A stretch of DNA of 64,000 nt. It comes from Daejeonella lutea (GTDB lineage Bacteria; Bacteroidota; Bacteroidia; Sphingobacteriales; Sphingobacteriaceae). Positions 35,655-43,495 of this stretch are shown one piece after another. The stretch's first letter is position 1. Each line of letters starts with the position of its first letter. The notes under the pieces are model-generated. The model had not been told where the DNA came from and searched no databases. It worked only from the letters and a program-made list of their open reading frames with translations. The stretch is taken from assembly GCF_900168015.1 (NCBI RefSeq), contig NZ_FUYR01000002.1, positions 516,932 to 580,931 of the forward strand, given 5' to 3'. The position numbers were made by a program, and so were the translations under genes.

Positions 35655-37490
35655 ATGTGTGGAATTGTTGGATACATCGGCTTTCGTGAAGCCTGGCCTA
35701 TTGTTATTAAAGGACTGCACAGACTGGAATATCGAGGATATGACAGTGCTGGAGTAGCTGTGATAGATAATGGTCTTAAAATCTATAAAAAAGCTGGTAA
35801 AGTAAGCGATCTCGAAGAATCTGTTGAGGGGAAAGACCTTAGCGGCAAAATTGGGATGGGACACACCCGATGGGCAACTCACGGTGAACCATCAGATAGA
35901 AATTCCCATCCTCATACCTCGGGTGATGAGCGCCTCGCAATAATCCATAACGGCATCATTGAAAACTATTCAACGCTGAAAGAGACATTAGTATCACGTG
36001 GGCACACTTTCCGCAGCGACACCGATACTGAAGTGCTTATTCATCTTATTGAAGATATCCAGAATCAAACGGGTCTTGATCTTAGAGAAGCCGTCCGCAT
36101 TGCACTAAATGAAGTAATTGGGGCTTATGCTATCGTTATAATGGATAAGAACGACCCTGATGAACTTATCGCAGCGCGGAAAGGAAGTCCCATGGTGCTT
36201 GGTGTTGGCAAAAACGAATATTTCATTGCATCAGATGCATCCCCAATAATTGAATACACGAAAGAGGTAATATATCTTAAAGATAATGAGATCGCTTATA
36301 TTCGTCGGGACGATCTTCTTATCAAAACAATTGACAATAAGGTTCGAATCCCTTATGTTCAGGAACTCGAGTTGAAGCTGGAAATGCTTGAAAAGGGAGG
36401 CTTTGATCATTTCATGCTTAAAGAGATTTATGAGCAGCCGAGATCAATCAAAGACTGTATGCGCGGCCGGATCTATCCTACAAAGGGGCTTGTGCAACTC
36501 GGGGGAATTAAAGAGTATGCCGACAAATTAAAAAACGTTGACCGCATTATTATTGTAGCGTGTGGGACGTCCTGGCATGCAGGACTAGTTGGTGAATATT
36601 TAATAGAAGAATGTGCACGGATACCTGTGGAAGTGGAATATGCTTCCGAGTTTCGTTACCGAAATCCGATAATTTCAGAAAAGGATATTGTAATTGCCGT
36701 TTCTCAATCGGGTGAAACCGCTGATACGATGGCAGCAATTGAACTAGCAAAGGAAAAAGGGGCTACTATTTTCGGTATCTGTAATGTAGTAGGTGCTTCA
36801 ATTCCGAGATTGAGTCATGCTGGTGTTTATACACACGCAGGACCTGAAATTGGGGTAGCATCAACTAAAGCGTTTACAGCTCAGGTTACAGTTCTAACTT
36901 TGATGGCTTTATACATGGCTCAACAAAGGGGTACAATATCAAACAGCAAGTTAGTACATCTGTTGACAGAACTTGACAATATCCCTTCCCTAGTGGAGCA
37001 GTGCCTCAAATCGAATGATACTATCCGGGTGATGTCTGAACAATTTAAAGACGCCCGAAATTTCTTGTTCCTGGGAAGAGGAAGTGGCTTTCCTGTAGCA
37101 CTGGAAGGTGCATTGAAGCTCAAAGAAATCTCCTATATTCATGCCGAAGGTTATCCAGCTGCGGAGATGAAACACGGTCCTATAGCCTTGATCGATGAAG
37201 AAATGCCGGTGGTATTCATCGCCACTAAAAATTCGTCGTATGAAAAAGTTATCAGTAATATTCAGGAGGTGAAAGCGAGAAAAGGAAAGGTGATAGCAAT
37301 AGTAACTGAGGGAGATACCACAGTTAAAAACATGGCGGATTACACGATTGAGATTCCTGATGCTGACGAAATTTTCTTACCTCTGCTTGCAACTATCCCG
37401 CTTCAGCTACTTTCATATCATATTGCTGTGCTGCGTGGATGTAATGTTGATCAGCCTAGAAATCTTGCAAAGTCTGTGACGGTAGAATAA
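35655..37490 (+). CDS. glmS: Glutamine-fructose-6-phosphate aminotransferase (isomerizing)
   Basis: This 611-residue enzyme starts MCGIVGYIG, with Cys2 as the glutaminase nucleophile. It has GHTRWATHG, HNGIIEN, two SIS domains (ACGTSWHAG, VSQSGETADT, GRGSGFPVALEGALKLKE) and the C-terminal LAKSVTVE. It makes glucosamine-6-phosphate for peptidoglycan and LPS. No glmS ribozyme is apparent in the 69-bp gap upstream; a TAGTTTCG near 35627 is only a near-match to a -7 element. Confidence 0.97.
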   Translation: MCGIVGYIGFREAWPIVIKGLHRLEYRGYDSAGVAVIDNGLKIYKKAGKVSDLEESVEGKDLSGKIGMGHTRWATHGEPSDRNSHPHTSGDERLAIIHNGIIENYSTLKETLVSRGHTFRSDTDTEVLIHLIEDIQNQTGLDLREAVRIALNEVIGAYAIVIMDKNDPDELIAARKGSPMVLGVGKNEYFIASDASPIIEYTKEVIYLKDNEIAYIRRDDLLIKTIDNKVRIPYVQELELKLEMLEKGGFDHFMLKEIYEQPRSIKDCMRGRIYPTKGLVQLGGIKEYADKLKNVDRIIIVACGTSWHAGLVGEYLIEECARIPVEVEYASEFRYRNPIISEKDIVIAVSQSGETADTMAAIELAKEKGATIFGICNVVGASIPRLSHAGVYTHAGPEIGVASTKAFTAQVTVLTLMALYMAQQRGTISNSKLVHLLTELDNIPSLVEQCLKSNDTIRVMSEQFKDARNFLFLGRGSGFPVALEGALKLKEISYIHAEGYPAAEMKHGPIALIDEEMPVVFIATKNSSYEKVISNIQEVKARKGKVIAIVTEGDTTVKNMADYTIEIPDADEIFLPLLATIPLQLLSYHIAVLRGCNVDQPRNLAKSVTVE

Positions 37491-37500
37491 AATTGAATTG

Positions 37501-37536
37501 GAGGTCTGAGGTCTTAACCGAGGCTTCAGCCCTCAG
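37501..37536. repeat. Short heptamer pair with hairpin between convergent genes (element E)
   Basis: GAGGTCT occurs twice in tandem (37501-37514), and CTGAGG (37506-37511) pairs with CCTCAG (37531-37536). It fills the gap between the glmS and rluF stop codons. The evidence is weaker than for the other elements. Confidence 0.45.
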
Positions 37537-37541
37537 TTCAT

Positions 37542-38297
37542 TTATTCCGAGAAATCTTCTACATCAAAATGAGTTTTAGACGATGTTGCGATCAACCGGT
37601 TAATTTCAGTCATTTCCACATCGCTCAAGTATCTCCATTTTCCCAATGGCAGATCCAAACGAACGTTCATAATACGAACTCTTTTCAATTTTACTACTTT
37701 ATAATCAAGGTAGTCGCACATACGACGAATCTGACGATTCAACCCTTGTGTAAGAGTAATTTTAAAACTGTTCTTGTCAAGCTGTTCCACTTTGCACTCT
37801 CTTGTCACCGTATCAAGAATTGGAACTCCACTTCGCATCGTCTTTAAAAATTGCTCTGTGATAGGCTTATTGACAATCACGACATATTCCTTCTCGTGAT
37901 TATTTCGAGCCCTCAGGATTTTATTGACGATGTCCCCATCACTGGTAAGAAGAATTAAGCCTTCGCTCGGCTTATCCAGTCTACCAATAGGGAATATCCT
38001 TTTGGGATATTTAATGTAGTCGATAATATTATTCTTCTCGACTTTTGTATCTGTAGTACAAACAACTCCAATAGGCTTATTAAAAGCGATATAGACGTGT
38101 TTTTCATCCGGAGCAGTTACTAGTTTTCCATCAACTTTAACAATATCGCCAGGTACTATTTTAGTCCCCATCTCTGGAACCGAACCATTAATGGTCACTC
38201 TTTTCTGGAGGATTAAAGCGTCTGCGGCTCTTCTTGAACAGTATCCAATCTCACTTAAATATTTGTTAATCCTGGTAGATTTTATTTCCTCCATCAT
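37542..38297 (-). CDS. rluF: 23S rRNA pseudouridine synthase, RluF/RsuA type
   Basis: This 251-residue protein has an N-terminal S4 RNA-binding domain (INKYLSEIGYCSRRAAD) and the RsuA catalytic motif GRLDKPSEGLILLTSDG with the active aspartate. LNRQIRRMCDYLDYKV is the RluF-like C-terminal signature. It isomerises one or two uridines of 23S rRNA. Two adjacent ATGs (38297 and 38294) could both start it. It is convergent with glmS and divergent from oxyR. Confidence 0.9.
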   Translation of the reverse strand: MMEEIKSTRINKYLSEIGYCSRRAADALILQKRVTINGSVPEMGTKIVPGDIVKVDGKLVTAPDEKHVYIAFNKPIGVVCTTDTKVEKNNIIDYIKYPKRIFPIGRLDKPSEGLILLTSDGDIVNKILRARNNHEKEYVVIVNKPITEQFLKTMRSGVPILDTVTRECKVEQLDKNSFKITLTQGLNRQIRRMCDYLDYKVVKLKRVRIMNVRLDLPLGKWRYLSDVEMTEINRLIATSSKTHFDVEDFSE

Positions 38298-38415
38298 TTC
38301 TCGACAAGACCATACGATTTTAAATACAAAGGTATGATGATTTTATAATACCAGAGGCACTCGTCCTATTGCTGAAATCAATAATGTATATCTTTGCATA
38401 GATAAAATCTATGGT

Positions 38416-39351
38416 ATGACCTTAGTCCAATTAGAATACATCGTAGCTGTTGATACTTACAGAAGTTTCGGGGCAGCTGCTGAAAAATGCTTTGTTACCC
38501 AGCCAACCTTGAGTATGCAGGTTCAAAAATTGGAAGAAGCTTTAGGAGTGATTCTTTTTGATCGAAGCAAACAACCTGTAATGCCAACCGAAATCGGTAT
38601 CGAAATTTTAGAGCAAGCGAGGATAGTTTTAAAAGAAAGCTATAAGGTGAAGGAACTTATCAATAATCGAAAAGGAGGTGTGGAAGGGGAATTAAAAATA
38701 GGGATAATTCCAACGATGGCTCCCTACTTAATGCCAAAAGTTATATCTGCATTTATGGATAAATATCCTATGGTTCAATTGATCGTTTGGGAATATACAA
38801 CCGAACAAATCATCCATGAGCTTAAGAATGGCTTGCTGGACTGCGGAATACTTTCAACTCCTATTAAAGATAAAAGTATAAATGAAAATCCCCTTTTCTA
38901 CGAGTCGTTCGTTGCGTATATATCAAAATCCAGTCCTCTTATTTCGAAGAAAAACCTTGACCCGAAAGATATTGACCTGGATGATTTATGGCTGCTCAAT
39001 GAAGGTCATTGCATGCGAAGCCAGATCTTGAATATTTGTAATCGGGAACGTTCTGATGAGGCAAAGCCATTTGAATATAACACAGACAGTATCGAAACAT
39101 TAAAGAGAATGGTCGATATGGACAAAGGTATTACGCTACTTCCGGAGCTTTCAATGTCCGATTTTTCTGTAAAGCAGCTAGACCGGGTTCGCTATTTTAA
39201 ATCCCCAGAACCAACCCGCGAAATCAGTATCGTGACTCACAGGAATTTTCTCAAGAAAAAACTAATCTCCATACTGGAACAAGAAATTCTCCATGCAATA
39301 CCCAAACGAATGCAGAGTAAAAAGAAAAAGGAAATTCTGGATATCTTTTAA
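38416..39351 (+). CDS. oxyR: LysR-family peroxide regulator OxyR
   Basis: This 311-residue LysR protein has an N-terminal winged helix (FGAAAEKCFVTQPTLSMQVQKLE, the family's HTH pattern) and a substrate/sensor domain. The redox pair of OxyR is intact: GHCMRSQILNIC places two cysteines with eight residues between them, as Cys199 and Cys208 in E. coli. It should activate antioxidant genes upon peroxide. A TATCTTTG element at 38389-38396 suggests a transcript starting near 38403. Superoxide dismutase and peroxide genes lie within 4 kb. Confidence 0.9.
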   Translation: MTLVQLEYIVAVDTYRSFGAAAEKCFVTQPTLSMQVQKLEEALGVILFDRSKQPVMPTEIGIEILEQARIVLKESYKVKELINNRKGGVEGELKIGIIPTMAPYLMPKVISAFMDKYPMVQLIVWEYTTEQIIHELKNGLLDCGILSTPIKDKSINENPLFYESFVAYISKSSPLISKKNLDPKDIDLDDLWLLNEGHCMRSQILNICNRERSDEAKPFEYNTDSIETLKRMVDMDKGITLLPELSMSDFSVKQLDRVRYFKSPEPTREISIVTHRNFLKKKLISILEQEILHAIPKRMQSKKKKEILDIF

Positions 39352-39519
39352 TTAGCTTCTTCCTCTGAACTTGGACAATAGCCAAAGTACTAAAGCGACA
39401 AAGATTACTACAATGAATATTCCAACATAAACCCCGCCTTCAAAAATATCACCTGCAAGTTCACAGCTGCTTAGCAATGTGATAGCAAGTAGAGCAACTA
39501 CTGAATATAATTTTCTCAT
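39352..39519 (-). CDS. 55-residue lipoprotein micro-protein
   Basis: This frame was decoded by hand. It starts MRKLYSVVALLAITLLSSCE, a lipobox with Cys19, followed by LAGDIFEGGVYVGIF, a second hydrophobic stretch, and KFRGRS then TAA. The protein would be acylated at Cys19 and carry one further membrane helix. Its stop codon directly adjoins the oxyR stop on the other strand. I do not recognise the family. It is upstream of the bidirectional terminator shared with the superoxide dismutase gene. Confidence 0.68.
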   Translation of the reverse strand: MRKLYSVVALLAITLLSSCELAGDIFEGGVYVGIFIVVIFVALVLWLLSKFRGRS

Positions 39520-39530
39520 GATCTGAAATT

Positions 39531-39566
39531 AAAAAAGTGATGTACTTCTTTAATACATCACTTTTT
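39531..39566 (-). terminator. Intrinsic terminator of the superoxide dismutase gene
   Basis: AAAAAAGTGATGTA pairs with TACATCACTTTTTT across about 8 nt. The A and T runs on both sides make it usable in both directions. It sits 25 bp after the dismutase stop. Confidence 0.85.
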
Positions 39567-39590
39567 TAATAAAGTTTTATACTGTTGTTT

Positions 39591-40199
39591 TTATTTTGCT
39601 TTAGCGTACCGATCAGAAACAGCATTCCAATCTATAACATTCCAGAAAGCAGCGATATAATCTGGACGCTTATTCTGATATTTCAGGTAGTATGCATGTT
39701 CCCAAACATCCATGCCAAGTATTGGTGTTCCTTTCACTTCGGCAACGTCCATTAATGGATTATCCTGGTTCGGCGTAGAGCTAACCTGCACTTTTCCGTC
39801 ACTCCCAACACTCAACCAGGCCCATCCTGAACCAAATCTAGTTGTGCCGGCTTCCGCAAATTTCTTTTTGAACTCATCGAAAGATCCAAAGGCATCATCT
39901 ATGGCTTTCGCCAGCTCGCCTGTAGGAGAGCCTCCAGCATTTGGAGCCATAACAGACCAGTAAAGACTATGATTAAAGTGACCGCCTCCATTATTTCTTA
40001 CTGCAGCCGGATACTTCGACACATTCTTCTGTATATCTTCGATACTTTGATTTTCACCATCCGTACCAGCCAATGCTTTGTTTAAATTGTCAACATATGC
40101 CTGGTGGTGTTTACCATGGTGGATTTCCATAGTTGCTTTATCAATATGTGGTTCTAAAGCGTCCGTCGCATACGACAACGCAGGTAGTTCAAATGCCAT
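39591..40199 (-). CDS. sodA: Superoxide dismutase, Fe/Mn type
   Basis: This 202-residue enzyme starts [20 protein letters not shown]. The metal ligands are visible: H of [13 protein letters not shown] in [10 protein letters not shown], and D and H in [20 protein letters not shown]. The choice between Mn and Fe cannot be settled by eye. It is cytoplasmic. The ATG at 40199 is chosen over one eight codons upstream. A TATATTTG -7 element (40235-40242, minus strand) fits a short leader. It forms part of a redox region with oxyR. Confidence 0.95.
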   Translation of the reverse strand: MAFELPALSYATDALEPHIDKATMEIHHGKHHQAYVDNLNKALAGTDGENQSIEDIQKNVSKYPAAVRNNGGGHFNHSLYWSVMAPNAGGSPTGELAKAIDDAFGSFDEFKKKFAEAGTTRFGSGWAWLSVGSDGKVQVSSTPNQDNPLMDVAEVKGTPILGMDVWEHAYYLKYQNKRPDYIAAFWNVIDWNAVSDRYAKAK

Positions 40200-40275
40200 G
40201 TGATTTAATTTTAAGTTTAACAATATTAATTAAACAAATATAAGTCTGGAATGTTGGAAATTCTTCAATTCCATG

Positions 40276-40752
40276 TCACGATTTATTGCGCTTTGCAAGA
40301 AAGAACTCTTTCATCAGCTGCGCTGCCTTATCGGCCATAATGCCACTTGTTAACTCCGTTCTCGGATGAATTATGCGCTGCTTTATCCTGGTAAAACCTC
40401 GTTTTTCGTCATGGGCGGCAAAAACAATTTTACTGATCTGGGTCCAATAGGAAGCACCAGCACACATTACACACGGCTCAATGGTGACATATAAAGTGCA
40501 ATCCTTTAAATATTTTCCACCGGTATAGTTAGCGGCTGCAGTAAATGCCTGCATCTCGGCATGAGCCGTAACGTCATTAAGCTGTTCAGTAAGGTTGTGC
40601 CCCCGACCAATGATTCGTCCATTATGAACAATTACGGCACCGATAGGAACTTCGTCGAACTCCAATGCTTTCTCAGCCTCCTTGAATGCCTCTCGCATAA
40701 AGAACTCATCCGGTGCTATCCCGGGCTCGTCAGTAAAACTGATGTATTTCAT
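40276..40752 (-). CDS. tadA: tRNA adenosine(34) deaminase TadA / nucleoside deaminase
   Basis: This 158-residue deaminase has the zinc motifs HAEMQAF and EPCVMCAGAS with the catalytic glutamate, and a FFLAKRNKS tail typical of TadA. It converts A34 to inosine in tRNA-Arg. Two starts are possible. The first ATG (40752) adds 18 residues before MREAFKEAEKALEF. The promoter just upstream would make the first start leaderless, while the second (40698) leaves a leader of about 52 nt. Confidence 0.9.
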   Translation of the reverse strand: MKYISFTDEPGIAPDEFFMREAFKEAEKALEFDEVPIGAVIVHNGRIIGRGHNLTEQLNDVTAHAEMQAFTAAANYTGGKYLKDCTLYVTIEPCVMCAGASYWTQISKIVFAAHDEKRGFTRIKQRIIHPRTELTSGIMADKAAQLMKEFFLAKRNKS

Positions 40753-40756
40753 GTTT

Positions 40757-40787
40757 CAAAGCTAGGCTAGTTTTTTTTAGTAATCAA
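40757..40787 (-). promoter_or_regulatory. Promoter immediately upstream of tadA
   Basis: Minus-strand TTG (40785-40787), a 20-bp spacer and TAGCTTTG (40757-40764) match the Bacteroidota consensus. The predicted start near 40750 coincides with the first tadA ATG. Confidence 0.6.
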
Positions 40788-40852
40788 GCCATGAAATTAA
40801 CACACGCGAGGAAAGAATTCGCTCCAATATTTCATTGTGCAACAAACCTAAA

Positions 40853-41293
40853 CTACCTTGGAACTTCTGTTTGAGAACTTATAGAAATTCTATTCCATGC
40901 ATTAATCGTTACAATTGCCATGATTAATTGTGCTATATAGTTTTCGTCAAAAAGCTCGATTGCTTGCTGGTATGTTTTATCAGATAAACCGTGCTTATTA
41001 ATTAAGGTAACTTCTTCTGTGATTGCCAATACCACTTTTTCTTCGTCGGTGAACAGGCTTGTTTCCTTCCACGCATTCAGCAAAAAAATTCGTTGATTGC
41101 TTTCTCCATTTTTCAATGCTTCCTTAGTGTGCATATCCAAACAATAGGCACACCCGTTAATTTGCGAGGCCCGGATTTTCAAGAGATTGATATGTGATTT
41201 AGAAACTTTAGTTGTAGCTAAATAGTTGACTAAAGCGTACATCGCTTTGAAAGCTTCAGGTTCAATTTCTGCAATACTTAATCTTTTGTTCAT
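40853..41293 (-). CDS. Carboxymuconolactone decarboxylase / AhpD-like family protein
   Basis: This 146-residue helical protein has the AhpD-type motif INGCAYCLDMHTKEA: a CxxC pair and a histidine five residues later. AhpD-like proteins are alkyl hydroperoxidase partners or general thiol-disulfide enzymes. No ahpC is adjacent. The gene lies between tadA and the Crp-like regulator on the same strand, separated from the latter by about 100 bp, so the two may be linked. Confidence 0.88.
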   Translation of the reverse strand: MNKRLSIAEIEPEAFKAMYALVNYLATTKVSKSHINLLKIRASQINGCAYCLDMHTKEALKNGESNQRIFLLNAWKETSLFTDEEKVVLAITEEVTLINKHGLSDKTYQQAIELFDENYIAQLIMAIVTINAWNRISISSQTEVPR

Positions 41294-41397
41294 GATATTT
41301 CGTTATTACTCGTTTATTTTTCGGGACAATAGAAATTTGCCCTGTGAATTATTAATTCAAAAATGGGGAAAGGTAAATTGAAAAAACTTAAACTGGT

Positions 41398-41973
41398 TTA
41401 AGAAGTGATTTTTGCTCTTAACTCACTTAGGTATTCAGGGGTCATATTCAAGTAAGAGGCGAGTAGATATTGAGGAACGCGCTGTATAAACTCTGGAAAA
41501 TTATTGCTGAAATAACGATACAATTCTTCTTTTGACAAGTCATAGACATACCTTAGCCTAACCTGTGACGCCGCATGTGCAGTTTGATGCACGAGGCGAA
41601 AATATCGCTCCATTTGAGGAAAATCACTCAACAATTGTTCTTGAGCATGAAAGTTCAGAGCCCAAACCTCGGAGTTTTCTACAGCCTGAATATTAAAGTG
41701 CGATTTTTGTTGTTTTTGAAACGAAAAATAATCAGCCAGCCACCAATGCTCTAGTGCAAACTGAGTTGTTTTTTCAATGCCTTGTTCATCTATGAAAAAC
41801 ATACGCAAACAACCCCTGGCCACGAAAAAATTTGATCTGCACACCTCCCCCTCGGTTAAAAGGTTCTCTTTCTTTTTGAAATGGAGTATTCTAAAGTACT
41901 TAAGAACAGACGAAAAATCTCCATCATCAAGCGCAACGAATTTTTTAAGATGTTGTCTAAGGATTTCTGACAT
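41398..41973 (-). CDS. Crp/Fnr-family transcriptional regulator
   Basis: This 191-residue protein has a cyclic-nucleotide-binding-type jelly roll (LLTEGEVCRSNFFVARGCLRM, FFID) and a C-terminal helix-turn-helix (VPQYLLASYLNMTPEYLSEL). The phosphate-binding arginine cassette of CAP is not evident. It has no Fe-S cysteines, so it is not an Fnr. Proteins of this type in Bacteroidota usually respond to unknown ligands. It is divergent from the peroxiredoxin gene across 154 bp, where it may bind. Confidence 0.87.
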   Translation of the reverse strand: MSEILRQHLKKFVALDDGDFSSVLKYFRILHFKKKENLLTEGEVCRSNFFVARGCLRMFFIDEQGIEKTTQFALEHWWLADYFSFQKQQKSHFNIQAVENSEVWALNFHAQEQLLSDFPQMERYFRLVHQTAHAASQVRLRYVYDLSKEELYRYFSNNFPEFIQRVPQYLLASYLNMTPEYLSELRAKITS

Positions 41974-42127
41974 GGCAAGTTTGAAATGAAGCTAATGTAA
42001 CACCTTATGTGACCAGCATCAAAACAATTTTGCCTTTCTGCGACCTTTCCTCAATAAATAGAAAAATATTTTGGTGGATGACAATATCCTATACTCAAAA
42101 ACCTTAACTTGAAGTACAATAAAAAAC

Positions 42128-42589
42128 ATGCTAGCAACAGGAACACAAGCACCCGATTTCAGTTTATTTGCTACCCCAGATCAAAAAGTCAGCCTGAGCG
42201 ATTTTAAAGGAAAACGGGTTATCCTTGCATTCTATCCGGCCGATTGGAGCCCGGTATGTGGGGACCAGATGGCTCTATACAATGAAATGCTTAGTCATTT
42301 TTCAAAACTTAATGCCCAATTGATTGGAATTTCGGTTGATGGAAAATGGTGTCATCTATCATTCAGTTCAGACCGGAAACTTCATTTTCCTCTGTTATCC
42401 GATTTTGAGCCAAAAGGAGAAGTCTCAAGGCTTTATGAAGTCTATGACGACAACAACGGCGAAAGTAGGAGGGGATTGTATGTAATTGATGAAGAAGGAA
42501 TTATCAGATGGGCTTACTTGTCGCCAATAGGCGTTAACCCTGGAGCCGATGGTATTATGGACGCGTTGGAGGCAATGAATAATAATTAA
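42128..42589 (+). CDS. Peroxiredoxin (AhpC/TSA-type)
   Basis: This 153-residue thioredoxin-fold protein has the active-site sequence FYPADWSPVCGDQM. The peroxidatic cysteine sits in a motif equivalent to PxxxTxxC, but with Ser in place of Thr. A second cysteine (DGKWCHLSF) may be the resolving residue. The protein is cytoplasmic, with no signal peptide. The start is an ATG at 42128. It is followed after 3 bp by a DsbA-like gene, so the two are very probably co-expressed. Confidence 0.87.
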   Translation: MLATGTQAPDFSLFATPDQKVSLSDFKGKRVILAFYPADWSPVCGDQMALYNEMLSHFSKLNAQLIGISVDGKWCHLSFSSDRKLHFPLLSDFEPKGEVSRLYEVYDDNNGESRRGLYVIDEEGIIRWAYLSPIGVNPGADGIMDALEAMNNN

Positions 42590-42592
42590 AAA

Positions 42593-43108
42593 ATGGCATT
42601 AAGACAAGCTGTATCCGAGAATGACCATATTCAGGGAAATTCTCAGGCCCCAATCGAATTAGTTGAATATGGCGATTACGAATGTCCTCATTGTGGACGG
42701 GCATATCCCATTTTGAAAGAGATGCAAAATCAACTCGGCTCAAACCTGAAGTTTGTCTTCCGTAATTTTCCACTTTCGAAGATCCACCCTCATGCTAAAA
42801 GTGCAGCGATTGCAGCAGAAGCAGCTTCGCATCAAAATAAGTTTTGGGAAATGCATGATATCCTTTTCGAAAACCAGAGGCGTCTGACTTCGACTGCAGT
42901 CCGGGAATATGCTCAGAAAATCCAGCTCGATATGTCTAAGTTTGAAAACGATATTTTGGATTCATCAATAGCTGAGAAAATTGATGCTGAGTTCTATAGC
43001 GGAATGCGAAGTGGAGTCAATGCAACACCAACTTTTTTCATAAATGGTGAAAAATATGACGGTACTCCGGCCGATCTGCAGGTTTTCATCGAGACAACTT
43101 TTCTTTAA
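42593..43108 (+). CDS. DsbA-family thioredoxin-like protein
   Basis: This 171-residue protein has the active site YGDYECPHCGRAYP (CPHC, as in DsbA) and a cis-proline loop VNATPTFFING. It has no signal peptide, so it should be cytoplasmic, unlike E. coli DsbA. It resembles the bacterial Thioredoxin_4 group that may reduce or isomerise disulfides. Its stop codon overlaps the csaA stop codon by 4 bp. It pairs with the peroxiredoxin just upstream. Confidence 0.87.
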   Translation: MALRQAVSENDHIQGNSQAPIELVEYGDYECPHCGRAYPILKEMQNQLGSNLKFVFRNFPLSKIHPHAKSAAIAAEAASHQNKFWEMHDILFENQRRLTSTAVREYAQKIQLDMSKFENDILDSSIAEKIDAEFYSGMRSGVNATPTFFINGEKYDGTPADLQVFIETTFL

Positions 43109-43440
43109 ATCAAGGCCGAGCCATTTGGGACTTTTCGTTCTACGGCTGCCAAAACTATATCACCATTCTCATCAGCAAAACCGGTAACTAAAAACTGTGA
43201 TTTAAAATTAGCAATCTGTTTCTCCGGAAAATTAACAACACCGATAATCTGACGACCCACCAGTTCCTCTTTTGTATAATGCTTGGTAATTTGTGCACTG
43301 CTCCATTTAATACCAAGGTCTCCAAAATCAACTTTTACCTGGTATGCTGGTTTTCGTGCCTTTGCAAAATCAAGGACCTCCAAAACTGTACCTACTCGCA
43401 ACGCTACCCTTTCAAAATCTGACCATTGTATTTCTTCCAT
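43105..43440 (-). CDS. csaA: CsaA-like tRNA-binding domain protein
   Basis: This 111-residue protein starts MEEIQWSDFERVALRVGTV. It is a single EMAP-II/tRNA-binding OB fold with KPAYQVKVDFGDLGIKWSSAQIT and GVVNFPEKQIANF. CsaA binds tRNA or acts as a secretion chaperone in Bacillus. The ATG at 43440 is chosen; further upstream the frame is open but unlike the family. Its convergent neighbour is the DsbA-like gene, and its divergent neighbour is the methyltransferase gene. Confidence 0.9.
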   Translation of the reverse strand: MEEIQWSDFERVALRVGTVLEVLDFAKARKPAYQVKVDFGDLGIKWSSAQITKHYTKEELVGRQIIGVVNFPEKQIANFKSQFLVTGFADENGDIVLAAVERKVPNGSALI

Positions 43441-43495
43441 CGGATAAAGGTAGGGATGAAATAGGAAATAGGGAACAGTTTGGTAAATTGCGCCC

